Shown: positions 1-6,028, counted from the stretch's first letter. The stretch: 8,851 bases of DNA from CAZBEA01 sp964519355 (GCA_964519355.1 CAZFJW010000050.1:1-8851), one strand, 5' to 3'. The notes: generated by a model from the letters alone, not told the origin. Translations and numbers: made by a program.

Positions 1-4
1 CTGT

Positions 5-34
5 TTGCTTGAGATCAAATCATTATACTATACT
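5..34 (+). promoter_or_regulatory. Possible promoter for the solute-binding protein gene
   Basis: A TTGCTT box at 5-10 and a TATACT box at 29-34 are separated by 18 bases, which fits a housekeeping sigma promoter. A second, overlapping TATACT lies at 24-29. Transcription would begin near base 41, about 15 bases before the ATG at 56, so an upstream TTG start at base 5 would be left out of the mRNA. The -35 box is imperfect and the window begins just before it, so the call is tentative. Confidence 0.35.
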
Positions 35-55
35 AGTAAGACAAAAAGAACAAAT

Positions 56-1432
56 ATGGAACAAAACTTACCTCAAAGTCAGCCTGTAGGCGTACAATCG
101 TCTCCGGTACCCAACATTCCACAGAAAAGATTTTCTCCAAAGAAGATTGTAATCTTTGCAGCGATCGCTTTGGCGCTCACGGTTGTTGTTGCACTCTCTA
201 TTTTTATAATTATCAAAATGAACAGCGGGCAGTCAGAAGATGAACAAATAACCTTGACTTATTGGACAGCATGGGAAGATCCAAAGGTTTTGGAGCCATT
301 GATAAAAGAATATGAAGCTCAAAATCCAAATGTAAAAATCAAACTCGAAGTTCAAGACATTAAGTCGTTAGGTGATTATATAGAGAGGCTTTTTACTAGA
401 ATAAAAAATGGAGGGGAAAATGCACCTGATATTTATAGGATTCATACAAGCTGGATACCTCAGCTCAACAGTCTTTTATTGCCATTGCCTAAGGAAACTG
501 TAAAGTCGTTGGAAATTGAAGAGCAGTACTACACAGGTGTTAAGAAGGCGATATCTTTCTCAGGTGCATATTATGGAGTTCCACTTTATACTGACAATCT
601 TGCTCTTTTCGTAAATAGAAAACTTCTGGAATATGTAGGAAAGCCAGTTCCTACAGAGTGGATAGAATTGCTTGATACTGGAGATCAATTAACCACAAGA
701 GACTCTAATGAGAAGATAACCCAAGCAGGAGTCGCGATGGGTACATATGAAAATATTCAACATTCATCTGATATTGTTTCACTTTTAATGATTCAGAGTG
801 GTGTTGATCTGGCAAATCCCGTGGGAGAGCGTGCAGAGAAGGTGCTTGAAGTTTACACTGCCTTTGCCAAGTTTCCTAAAATGTGGGATAAAACGCTTGA
901 AAATTCCAAACTCGCTTTTGCAAAAGGAAATTTAGCAATGTATTTTGGATATTCATGGGATATTCTAGGGATCAGAGCAGTTAATCCACTTCTTGAATAC
1001 GATATTGTGCCCGTGCCTCATATACCCAAAACAAACCAAACGATCACCAGTTTTTGGATAGAGGGAGTTTCGAGTGGAACAAAACACCCAGATGCTGCAT
1101 TTAAATTTCTAGAATTTTTAGGAAAAAAAGAGAGTCTTGCAAAGATTTTTGAAAATGCATCCAAAGTGCGTGGTCAGAGCGGGATATATCCACGTCGTGA
1201 TTTAGGAGAAACTCAAAAAAATGACACGCTTTTTGGAACATTTGTAAATCAAGCTGAAAACTCAGAGCCAACAATTTTTGCAGCAGATACATATGACAAT
1301 GCTATGGTAGATAAACTTAATAATTATTTAAAAGATGCTGTAAATGAGTCGCTTGGAAACTCTTCTTACAAGTCAGCCACAGAGAAGCTAAAACTTGGAA
1401 TTGATCAGGTGAGATCTCAGTATGTTAAGTAG
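56..1432 (+). CDS. Membrane-anchored extracellular solute-binding protein (ABC sugar-binding type)
   Basis: This 458-residue protein resembles family 1 (MalE/UgpB-like) solute-binding proteins, which capture sugars or other solutes outside the cell for ABC importers. A Pro/Gln-rich cytoplasmic N-terminus (residues 1-28) leads into a basic stretch and one hydrophobic helix (about 31-53). A mature domain follows, opening with the typical strand LTYWTAWED (about 67-75) and an APDIYRIHTSW segment (about 123-133). There is no Cys after the helix, so it appears to be held by an uncleaved anchor rather than as a lipoprotein. The ATG at 56 was chosen over an in-frame TTG at 5 because a plausible promoter lies between them and because it leaves a conventional basic-then-hydrophobic N-terminus. 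No permease or ATPase gene lies nearby, so the ligand and transport partner are unknown. Its end overlaps the next gene by 11 bases, implying co-transcription. Confidence 0.85.
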   Translation: MEQNLPQSQPVGVQSSPVPNIPQKRFSPKKIVIFAAIALALTVVVALSIFIIIKMNSGQSEDEQITLTYWTAWEDPKVLEPLIKEYEAQNPNVKIKLEVQDIKSLGDYIERLFTRIKNGGENAPDIYRIHTSWIPQLNSLLLPLPKETVKSLEIEEQYYTGVKKAISFSGAYYGVPLYTDNLALFVNRKLLEYVGKPVPTEWIELLDTGDQLTTRDSNEKITQAGVAMGTYENIQHSSDIVSLLMIQSGVDLANPVGERAEKVLEVYTAFAKFPKMWDKTLENSKLAFAKGNLAMYFGYSWDILGIRAVNPLLEYDIVPVPHIPKTNQTITSFWIEGVSSGTKHPDAAFKFLEFLGKKESLAKIFENASKVRGQSGIYPRRDLGETQKNDTLFGTFVNQAENSEPTIFAADTYDNAMVDKLNNYLKDAVNESLGNSSYKSATEKLKLGIDQVRSQYVK

Positions 1433-2336
1433 TAAAACACTCTTCCAAACATTTTCGTATTTTGACATTTTTAGTTATCCTCTAACACTTGATGAGTTAT
1501 CAGTTTTTTTAATTGGAAAAAAGTTAACTAAAGGTAGTCTTAAAAAAGAAATAAAAAAATATTCATTTATCGAACAAAAAGACGAATATTATTTTTTGGT
1601 AGGAAGGGAAGAGTTGGTTCCGCTGCGGAAAATGAGAGAAGAGATTTCGAACGAAAAAAAATTAAAGGCGGCAAATATGGTTCGCCTGTTAAGTAAAATT
1701 CCAACTATCGAGGCCATAGCATTGAGTGGAAGCGTTGCCTGTGGGAACGCCCGACCAGGAGATGATATAGACTTATTTTTCATCACACGGAAGAATTCGG
1801 TGTGGATAAGCAGATTTTTTGTTTATTTTTTACTTAAAGTTACAGACAGCATAAGAAGTGGTAAGTTAACAAGTGATAGATTTTGTCCTAATATGTTTGT
1901 CGACGAAGACATGTTGCTCATTAAAACTCAAAACCTATATACAGCTTCAGAGATTTCTCATCTTATTCCATTATTTGAAAGAAAAAATGCCTTTTTTGAA
2001 TTTGTTGCACAGAATGACTGGATACTAAAGTTCTTTCCTAATTATAAAAATCTAAATAAAAAAAGGGACAAAGCTTCTCAGAAGAAGTATCGTTTTATTT
2101 CTAGTGGTCTTCTTCCTTTTGAATTGGTATTTTTCTATGCCCAATATCTTGCGATGAAAAGAAAAATAACAAACGAAAAGATCTCTTTTTCAAGGATTCA
2201 GTTTCATCCAGAGGACTTATCAAGAAAAATATTGGGGCTTTGGGAAGTACGTATGAGTGCTAATTTACTTGATAAATCAAGCTACAATAATCCTGACAAA
2301 GAGCTTCTCTTCCACGAGCATACTCCAGGATCTTGA
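1422..2336 (+). CDS. Nucleotidyltransferase-fold protein with N-terminal winged-helix-like region
   Basis: The 304-residue protein carries the signature of the DNA polymerase beta-like nucleotidyltransferase superfamily. LSGSVACGNARPGDDIDLFFIT (about residues 101-122) gives the G-S pair (103-104) followed by D115-x-D117, the expected metal-binding acidic pair. Residues 12-65 (SYFDIFSYPLTLDEL and what follows) read like a winged helix-turn-helix, as in many stand-alone proteins of this superfamily. The C-terminal half is rich in aromatic and basic residues and I cannot assign it. The superfamily transfers NMP groups to proteins, RNA or small molecules, and the acceptor here cannot be told from sequence. 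The start at 1422 is supported by an AGGTGAG ribosome-binding site at 1407-1413, eight bases upstream and inside the preceding gene, whose end it overlaps by 11 bases. It could be a MNT-type toxin-antitoxin component, but no HEPN partner is visible. Confidence 0.8.
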   Translation: MLSSKTLFQTFSYFDIFSYPLTLDELSVFLIGKKLTKGSLKKEIKKYSFIEQKDEYYFLVGREELVPLRKMREEISNEKKLKAANMVRLLSKIPTIEAIALSGSVACGNARPGDDIDLFFITRKNSVWISRFFVYFLLKVTDSIRSGKLTSDRFCPNMFVDEDMLLIKTQNLYTASEISHLIPLFERKNAFFEFVAQNDWILKFFPNYKNLNKKRDKASQKKYRFISSGLLPFELVFFYAQYLAMKRKITNEKISFSRIQFHPEDLSRKILGLWEVRMSANLLDKSSYNNPDKELLFHEHTPGS

Positions 2337-2361
2337 CATAAAGCAATATATGCGGTAACAT
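2333..2361 (+). promoter_or_regulatory. Probable greA promoter
   Basis: A perfect TTGACA -35 box (2333-2338) overlaps the stop codon of the nucleotidyltransferase gene. It is followed after 17 bases by TAACAT (2356-2361), a four-of-six match to the -10 consensus. Transcription would start near 2368, giving greA an untranslated leader of about 55 bases that contains the hairpin at 2381-2410. This is the best -35 match in the window at a standard spacing. Confidence 0.55.
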
Positions 2362-2380
2362 GACTTGCAATTAAGCACGG

Positions 2381-2410
2381 ATCCCCCCAAAGCATTATTC
2401 TGTGGGGGAT
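2381..2410 (+). promoter_or_regulatory. Leader hairpin upstream of greA (terminator or attenuator)
   Basis: ATCCCCC (2381-2387) pairs perfectly with GGGGGAT (2404-2410) around a 16-base loop. The following bases, TTTATAG, make only a poor U-tract, so any termination is likely to be partial. It lies downstream of the probable greA promoter and 13 bases before the greA ATG, so it falls inside the greA leader. It could also end transcripts from the upstream two-gene unit. No ribosome-binding site is visible between hairpin and ATG. Confidence 0.5.
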
Positions 2411-2423
2411 TTATAGTAAAAAT

Positions 2424-2897
2424 ATGGACGCAAAAAAAATATTTCTAACCCAAGAAGGTCTTGACGAGTTAAAAAAAGAACTCGAAGATCTACAGAGTGC
2501 TAAAAGACCAAAAGTTCTTGAAAGACTTGCTGAAGCAAGAGCTATGGGTGATCTATCTGAAAATTCAGAGTATACAGCAGCACGAGAAGAACTTGCTTTG
2601 ATTGATGGAAGAATTGAAGAGCTTCAAGAGATTCTAAAAGGAGCAGAAGTAATTAAAGAAGACCGCAGCGCCAAAGGTAAAAAAGCGGTTCAGCTCGGAT
2701 CGAAAGTCAAAGTTCAGGTTAAAGGCAAACATGATATGTTTTCATTAGTTGGTGAATGGGAAGCAGATCCAAAGGAGAAAAAAATATCACATGAATCTCC
2801 TCTTGGCAAAGCACTTATTGGTAAAGGAGTTGGAGAAAATGTAGAAGTCGAGGCTCCAGCTGGAAAAATTGTCTACACAGTTGTAGAAATTGATTAA
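2424..2897 (+). CDS. greA: Transcription elongation factor GreA
   Basis: GreA binds RNA polymerase, inserts its coiled coil into the secondary channel and stimulates cleavage of backtracked RNA so that stalled complexes can restart. At 157 residues the protein has the normal family length. Residues 1-75 form the antiparallel coiled coil, with the tip motif DLSENSEY at 43-50; D43 and E46 correspond to the acidic pair that holds the catalytic Mg2+. Residues from about 80 form the FKBP-like C-terminal domain, including the signature ISHESPLGKALIGK (about 121-134). Both domains look intact. The ATG at 2424 gives the expected N-terminus (KIFLTQEGLDELKKEL). It probably has its own promoter at 2333-2361, and its leader holds a hairpin. 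A structured region with a terminator follows it. Confidence 0.97.
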   Translation: MDAKKIFLTQEGLDELKKELEDLQSAKRPKVLERLAEARAMGDLSENSEYTAAREELALIDGRIEELQEILKGAEVIKEDRSAKGKKAVQLGSKVKVQVKGKHDMFSLVGEWEADPKEKKISHESPLGKALIGKGVGENVEVEAPAGKIVYTVVEID

Positions 2898-2900
2898 TTT

Positions 2901-2945
2901 ATGAATTACATTGTTGCAAAATCATCAAAGAAGAACTCCTCCTAG
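2901..2945 (+). CDS. Candidate 14-codon Lys/Ser-rich leader peptide
   Basis: A short ORF starts three bases after the greA stop codon and in the same frame. It encodes MNYIVAKSSKKNSS and ends with TAG at 2943-2945. Seven of its last eight codons are Lys or Ser: AAA at 2919, TCA TCA at 2922-2927, AAG AAG at 2928-2933 and TCC TCC at 2937-2942. These codons lie in the 5' strand of the hairpin at 2923-2961, as in leader peptides of amino-acid attenuators. There is no clear ribosome-binding site, so translation would rely on reinitiation after greA. The downstream lysS gene makes lysine sensing plausible. It may equally be a chance ORF in AT-rich DNA. Confidence 0.33.
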   Translation: MNYIVAKSSKKNSS

Positions 2946-2978
2946 GGGTTTATCTTTGATGTAAAAAAGTAAACCCCT
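2923..2978 (+). promoter_or_regulatory. Candidate attenuator: hairpin with competing antiterminator pairing
   Basis: CATCAAAGA (2923-2931) pairs perfectly with TCTTTGATG (2953-2961). Inside it, AACTCC (2934-2939) pairs with GGGGTT (2945-2950), with one U-G pair, making a long two-part hairpin. The 3' strand of this hairpin, AGGGGTTTA (2944-2952), is also perfectly complementary over nine bases to TAAACCCCT (2970-2978), which is the 5' arm of the terminator that follows. The three pairings are therefore mutually exclusive in the order 1:2, 2:3, 3:4 known from leader-peptide attenuators. The pairings are seen directly; the regulatory role is inference. Confidence 0.45.
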
Positions 2979-2995
2979 TGAAAGAGGGGTTTTTT
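2971..2995 (+). terminator. Rho-independent terminator after greA, before the 142-residue gene
   Basis: AAACCCCTT (2971-2979) pairs with GAGGGGTTT (2984-2992), closing on a GAAA tetraloop, and the 3' side runs into six T residues (2990-2995). This is the strongest intrinsic terminator in the window. The next gene starts only 24 bases later and no promoter is evident in between, so its transcript probably has to read through this site. Confidence 0.85.
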
Positions 2996-3006
2996 AGTGG
3001 TGAAAG

Positions 3007-3013
3007 AAGGTGA
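3007..3013 (+). promoter_or_regulatory. Strong ribosome-binding site
   Basis: AAGGTGA lies six bases before the ATG at 3020 and matches the complement of the 16S rRNA 3' end well. It fixes the start of the 142-residue protein. It stands out because most other gene starts in this window have no visible Shine-Dalgarno sequence. Confidence 0.7.
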
Positions 3014-3019
3014 ATAATT

Positions 3020-3448
3020 ATGAATGAAAAATTTTTTGGGTACGATAGATCAACAGCGTTGGTTTCGCGTCCTCTGAGGGAATGTGTTAGCGAAATTATG
3101 AATGAAGTAGCTGGGGATGAAAATAAATATCCTGAAGCAGGAAAATGGATTCGAGAATCTGTTGGGCTATTTTTTGACGAACACGAAGGGGGTTTTCCGA
3201 ATTCATTTGTATTTTCTCCAGAATTAATGCTGTTCGTAGCAGATGCAAGCCTTGCAAAATACCATATTGGTCAAATTTATGAGCCAGACAGAAATAGCCC
3301 AACTGGGTTTAAATATACGAGCATAAAAAGTGTGGCAAAAATTAAAGATCAAACGACTATGTATCCTACATGGGTAACACATAGCGGGTTAATCTTAAAT
3401 GCAATTGATAGAAATTTTAGGAGGAATAAGCTTTTAATTAGGCAATAA
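3020..3448 (+). CDS. Unrecognised 142-residue soluble protein
   Basis: I do not recognise this protein. It begins MNEKFFGYDRSTALVSRPL, has no signal peptide or membrane helix, and contains an aromatic/acidic stretch (about residues 45-70, including FFDEHEGGFPNSFVF). A Tyr/Thr-rich middle region follows, and the C-terminus is basic (NFRRNKLLIRQ). No catalytic signature is evident. The ORF is credible because it has the best ribosome-binding site in the window and fills the space between the greA terminator and lysS. It ends 18 bases before the lysS start. If the upstream attenuator-like structure is real, this gene would be its direct target. Its position before lysS suggests co-expression, but does not give a function. 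Confidence 0.65.
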   Translation: MNEKFFGYDRSTALVSRPLRECVSEIMNEVAGDENKYPEAGKWIRESVGLFFDEHEGGFPNSFVFSPELMLFVADASLAKYHIGQIYEPDRNSPTGFKYTSIKSVAKIKDQTTMYPTWVTHSGLILNAIDRNFRRNKLLIRQ

Positions 3449-3453
3449 TAAGA

Positions 3454-3459
3454 TATAAT
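3454..3459 (+). promoter_or_regulatory. -10 box for lysS, apparently leaderless
   Basis: A perfect TATAAT ends seven bases before the lysS ATG at 3467, so transcription should begin at or next to the A of the start codon. No Shine-Dalgarno sequence is present. The -35 region (about 3431-3437, CTTTTAA) is weak. The box sits just after the stop codon of the 142-residue gene, which would let lysS be expressed independently of readthrough from greA. Confidence 0.5.
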
Positions 3460-3466
3460 TAACCAT

Positions 3467-4933
3467 ATGGAAGAACAGGATTATAAAAAAGCAAGAACTG
3501 CCAAGCTTGAAAAGATTAAGTCTTTAGGATGGAATCCATATGCTGCTTCATACGAAAAGACGCATACGATCAAACAAGCGATTGATAACGAGGGTAATGT
3601 TGTAAAAACTGCCGGGCGCCTCTATTCTATTCGAGAGCATGGCAATATCGCATTTGCAGATTTAAGAGATGAAACTGGAAAGATTCAACTCTTTTTTAGA
3701 AAAAACTTACTTCCGGATTTATTCGGGCATTTAAAATTGTTAGATATTGGAGATTTTATTGGAGTTGAGGGTGAAGTAATGCGTACGACTGCGGGTGAAA
3801 TTTCAATTTCACCAACCAACTATACGCTCTTAACAAAATCCTTAAGACCTGTTCCTTCAGAGTGGTTTGGAGTAAAAGATGTAGAGACGAGATTTCGTCA
3901 ACGATATCTTGATTTACTTCTAAATCCAGAGGTTCGCGAGCGGTTTAACAATAGATCAAGACTCGTGTCTGGTATCCGTGAGTATCTTGATGGGTTAAAT
4001 TTCTGGGAAGTCGAGACTCCAACTCTTCAGCCTTTATATGGGGGAGCAAATGCGCGTCCATTCAAGACACAGGTCAATGCATTTGGTCAGGAAATGTACT
4101 TGAGAATTGCAGACGAGTTGTATTTGAAAAGACTTGTTGTGGGTGGATATGAAAGAGTATATGAAATATGTAAAGATTTTCGAAATGAAGGGATTGACCA
4201 TACACACTTTCCTGAGTTTACGATGATCGAGTGGTATGAGGCATATGCTGACTACCATCGGGTTATGGATGTTGCAGAAGGCCTTTTCAAACATTTAGCC
4301 AACAAATTAAACGGGAACACACTACTAAAAGTTGATGAGAAAGAAATCGATATCGGAAAGAGTTGGCCAAGAATTGAGATGACCGAAATTATGAAAGACA
4401 AACTTGGAATTGAAGTTGATGCTGAGTCCGAAGAATCACTTAAAAATCTTATAAAACAGCACAGTCCAGATGCCAAACTCATGGGTGGAGAGACAAAGGG
4501 ACAATTAATTTTTATGCTTTTTGAACACACGATTCCACAACTTCTTGATGAACCAACATGGATAATCGACTATCCAGAGGATGTTAGTCCTCTATCCAAG
4601 ACTCATAGGTCCAAACCTGGATGGGTTGAGCGTTTTGAAGGGTATATCGGAGGTAAGGAAATCTGTGATGGGTGGTCTGAGTTGACAGACCCTCAAATCC
4701 AGCGAGAACGTCTCGAAAATGACTCGAAAGCGGTTCGAGCAGACAAGGAAGAAGCTCAACACGTAGATGAAGACTTTCTGACTGCTATGGAGCATGGAAT
4801 GCCTCCTCTTGGGGGAATTGGAATAGGAATCGACCGGCTTGTCATGTTCTATACAAATACGTGGGCAATTAAAGAAGTTGTTGTCTTTCCAACTCTTCGT
4901 CCAGACTCACTCACAGAAGAAAAAAACTCATAG
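3467..4933 (+). CDS. lysS: Lysyl-tRNA synthetase, class II
   Basis: LysS activates lysine with ATP and loads it onto tRNA-Lys in the cytoplasm. The 488 residues match the bacterial class II form. An N-terminal OB-fold anticodon-binding domain comes first (about 45-125, with GRLYSIREHGNIAFADLRDETG). A linker follows (YLDLLLNPEVRERF, 147-160), then the catalytic domain. This shows GGANARPFKT (192-201), YLRIADELYLKRLVVGG (211-227), motif 2 with FRNEGIDHTHFPEFT (238-252), DVSPLSKTHR (372-381) and motif 3 GGIGIGIDRLVM (449-460) with its ATP-binding Arg at 457. The usual THHNALD segment reads TQVNAFG here, a mild divergence. The gene follows a TATAAT box with no leader and is followed after 16 bases by the HAM1-like gene, probably in the same operon. 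Confidence 0.97.
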   Translation: MEEQDYKKARTAKLEKIKSLGWNPYAASYEKTHTIKQAIDNEGNVVKTAGRLYSIREHGNIAFADLRDETGKIQLFFRKNLLPDLFGHLKLLDIGDFIGVEGEVMRTTAGEISISPTNYTLLTKSLRPVPSEWFGVKDVETRFRQRYLDLLLNPEVRERFNNRSRLVSGIREYLDGLNFWEVETPTLQPLYGGANARPFKTQVNAFGQEMYLRIADELYLKRLVVGGYERVYEICKDFRNEGIDHTHFPEFTMIEWYEAYADYHRVMDVAEGLFKHLANKLNGNTLLKVDEKEIDIGKSWPRIEMTEIMKDKLGIEVDAESEESLKNLIKQHSPDAKLMGGETKGQLIFMLFEHTIPQLLDEPTWIIDYPEDVSPLSKTHRSKPGWVERFEGYIGGKEICDGWSELTDPQIQRERLENDSKAVRADKEEAQHVDEDFLTAMEHGMPPLGGIGIGIDRLVMFYTNTWAIKEVVVFPTLRPDSLTEEKNS

Positions 4934-4949
4934 ATTAAGTTTGACAGTA

Positions 4950-5501
4950 ATGAAATCACTCTATTTTGTAACGGGTAATAAAAATAAGGCAAAAGAAGCA
5001 GAAGCAATTTTAGAAATACCAATAGAAGTAATTGATATTCCAATTGATGAAGTCCAAAGTATGGATCTGGAGTATGTTGTAACAAAAAAAGCAGAGGCGG
5101 CTTTTAATTCACTTAAAAAGCCCTTAATTGTTGATGATGTTGGGTTTTATATAGATGCTTGGAATGGTTTCCCTGGACCGCTTGTGAAATTTTTATTTTC
5201 GTCACTTACAAATGAAGAAGTTTTGAATATTTTTAAAAATGAGGAGAACAGAGGCGGGGTTTTGAGAAATTCTATTGGATACCATGATGGGAAGAGTATC
5301 CATGTATTCATTGGAGAAAGGCGAGTCACCTTGGCTTTGGAGGAGAAGGGATCTGATGGGTGGGGTCTTGATCCTATCGTTATTCCAGAAGGGGAGACCA
5401 AAACTATTGCAGAATTGGGATTTGAACATAAGAATAAAAATTCTCATAGATCCAGATCTTTAAATTTACTCAAGGAATTTTTAGATAAAAATCCACTATG
5501 A
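4950..5501 (+). CDS. HAM1/RdgB-like non-canonical purine NTP pyrophosphatase
   Basis: The family hydrolyses ITP, dITP and XTP to monophosphates, keeping deaminated purines out of DNA and RNA. The 183-residue protein has the family landmarks in order: FVTGNKNKAKEAEAIL (6-21, substrate-binding TGN-x-x-K), VDDVGFYIDAWNGFPGP (61-77, with the catalytic Asp pair 62-63), GWGLDP (137-142, usually GFGYDP) and SHRSRSL (165-171). It has the normal length. The ATG at 4950 was chosen because it gives the canonical N-terminus KSLYFVTGN; a longer in-frame reading beginning at 4839 lies inside lysS and encodes nothing family-like. Its stop overlaps the NUDIX start as ATGA, so the two nucleotide-cleaning enzymes are probably translationally coupled. 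The motif variants leave the exact substrate uncertain. Confidence 0.87.
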   Translation: MKSLYFVTGNKNKAKEAEAILEIPIEVIDIPIDEVQSMDLEYVVTKKAEAAFNSLKKPLIVDDVGFYIDAWNGFPGPLVKFLFSSLTNEEVLNIFKNEENRGGVLRNSIGYHDGKSIHVFIGERRVTLALEEKGSDGWGLDPIVIPEGETKTIAELGFEHKNKNSHRSRSLNLLKEFLDKNPL

Positions 5502-5959
5502 TCCAAGAATTTATTGGGACAGGTTATGTTTTAAATTCTGATCACACAAAGATTCTGCTTATTCATCACAAGAAATTTAACAAGTGGCTTCCGCCAGGCG
5601 GACATTGCAACGCAAATGAAGCGCCTCATGAGGCGGCCCGTCGCGAAGTCATGGAAGAGACAGGTGTTGATGCTCAGTTCATAGAACATAAGGACTCAAA
5701 AATTAAATCGCTTTCTTCCCTTGAAGAGCAAGTTCCGACACCGTATTGTGTATTGAAAGAATTTATTGAGGGTAAATTTGGAAAGGGAGAGGATCATTAC
5801 CATATTGATTTTATTTATCTCATGGAAGCTCAGGAAAATGTTCTTGTCAAAAATGAAGAAGAAACACTTGATCTTGGGTGGTTTGGGAAAGATCAAATAA
5901 ATGACCTGCCCACATTTTCAGGATTTCAGTCAATTGCAGAGAAAATTCTTAAGAAGTAG
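5498..5959 (+). CDS. NUDIX hydrolase
   Basis: NUDIX enzymes hydrolyse nucleoside diphosphates linked to another moiety, often as housecleaning enzymes. The 153-residue protein holds an exact NUDIX box, G-x5-E-x7-REU-x-EE-x-GU, at residues 35-57. G35, E41, R49, E50, E53, E54 and G56 are all present, so metal binding should be intact. It is preceded by KWLPPGGH (29-36), typical of the fold. Substrate cannot be assigned. It starts on an ATG that overlaps the stop of the HAM1-like gene (ATGA), with no independent ribosome-binding site, so reinitiation is likely. It is the last gene of the lysS unit; a 69-base gap with a new promoter follows. Confidence 0.92.
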   Translation: MIQEFIGTGYVLNSDHTKILLIHHKKFNKWLPPGGHCNANEAPHEAARREVMEETGVDAQFIEHKDSKIKSLSSLEEQVPTPYCVLKEFIEGKFGKGEDHYHIDFIYLMEAQENVLVKNEEETLDLGWFGKDQINDLPTFSGFQSIAEKILKK

Positions 5960-5987
5960 TTGCTTTCTCGAATATTATTTATTCTTA

Positions 5988-6020
5988 TTGACTGGAATGA
6001 AGTACTCGGAGTACTATAAA
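5988..6020 (+). promoter_or_regulatory. Probable promoter of the SPFH gene
   Basis: TTGACT (5988-5993) is a near-perfect -35 box. Two overlapping -10 candidates follow: TACTAT (6012-6017) at 18 bases and TATAAA (6015-6020) at 21 bases. With the second, transcription would begin within a few bases of the ATG at 6029, again almost leaderless. A 15-base palindrome lies between the boxes. Confidence 0.45.
6001..6015. repeat. 15-base palindrome in the SPFH promoter, possible operator
   Basis: AGTACTC (6001-6007) and GAGTACT (6009-6015) are perfect inverted repeats around one central base. The site fills much of the spacer and touches the -10 box, where a bound dimeric regulator would block RNA polymerase. 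The one-base centre argues for a DNA operator rather than an RNA hairpin. No regulator gene is visible nearby. Confidence 0.45.
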
Positions 6021-6028
6021 TAGAGAAT

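Noticed and set aside
5..55. N-terminal extension of the solute-binding protein from a TTG at base 5
   Set aside because: It would add 17 residues overlapping a probable promoter, with no ribosome-binding site; the ATG at 56 gives a normal anchored N-terminus.
1422..2336. MNT-HEPN toxin-antitoxin system
   Set aside because: The nucleotidyltransferase motif fits MNT broadly, but the protein is much longer than typical MNT antitoxins and no HEPN gene with an Rx4-6H motif is adjacent.
2896..2944. Minus-strand mini-ORF behind a perfect AGGAGGAG
   Set aside because: The good ribosome-binding-like sequence is just the complement of CTCCTCCT in the hairpin; the ORF after it runs only eight codons to a stop.
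2898..3019. T-box or lysine riboswitch upstream of lysS
   Set aside because: The T-box antiterminator consensus (a GGGTGGNACCGCG-like bulge) is absent, and the region is too short and lacks the multi-helix core of a lysine riboswitch.
4941..4946. TTGACA as a -35 box for the HAM1-like gene
   Set aside because: No -10 box follows at a workable distance before the ATG at 4950; the gene is better explained as part of the lysS operon.
4839..4949. Longer start for the HAM1-like protein inside lysS
   Set aside because: The extra 37 residues are an out-of-frame reading of the lysS end; family homology begins at the ATG at 4950.
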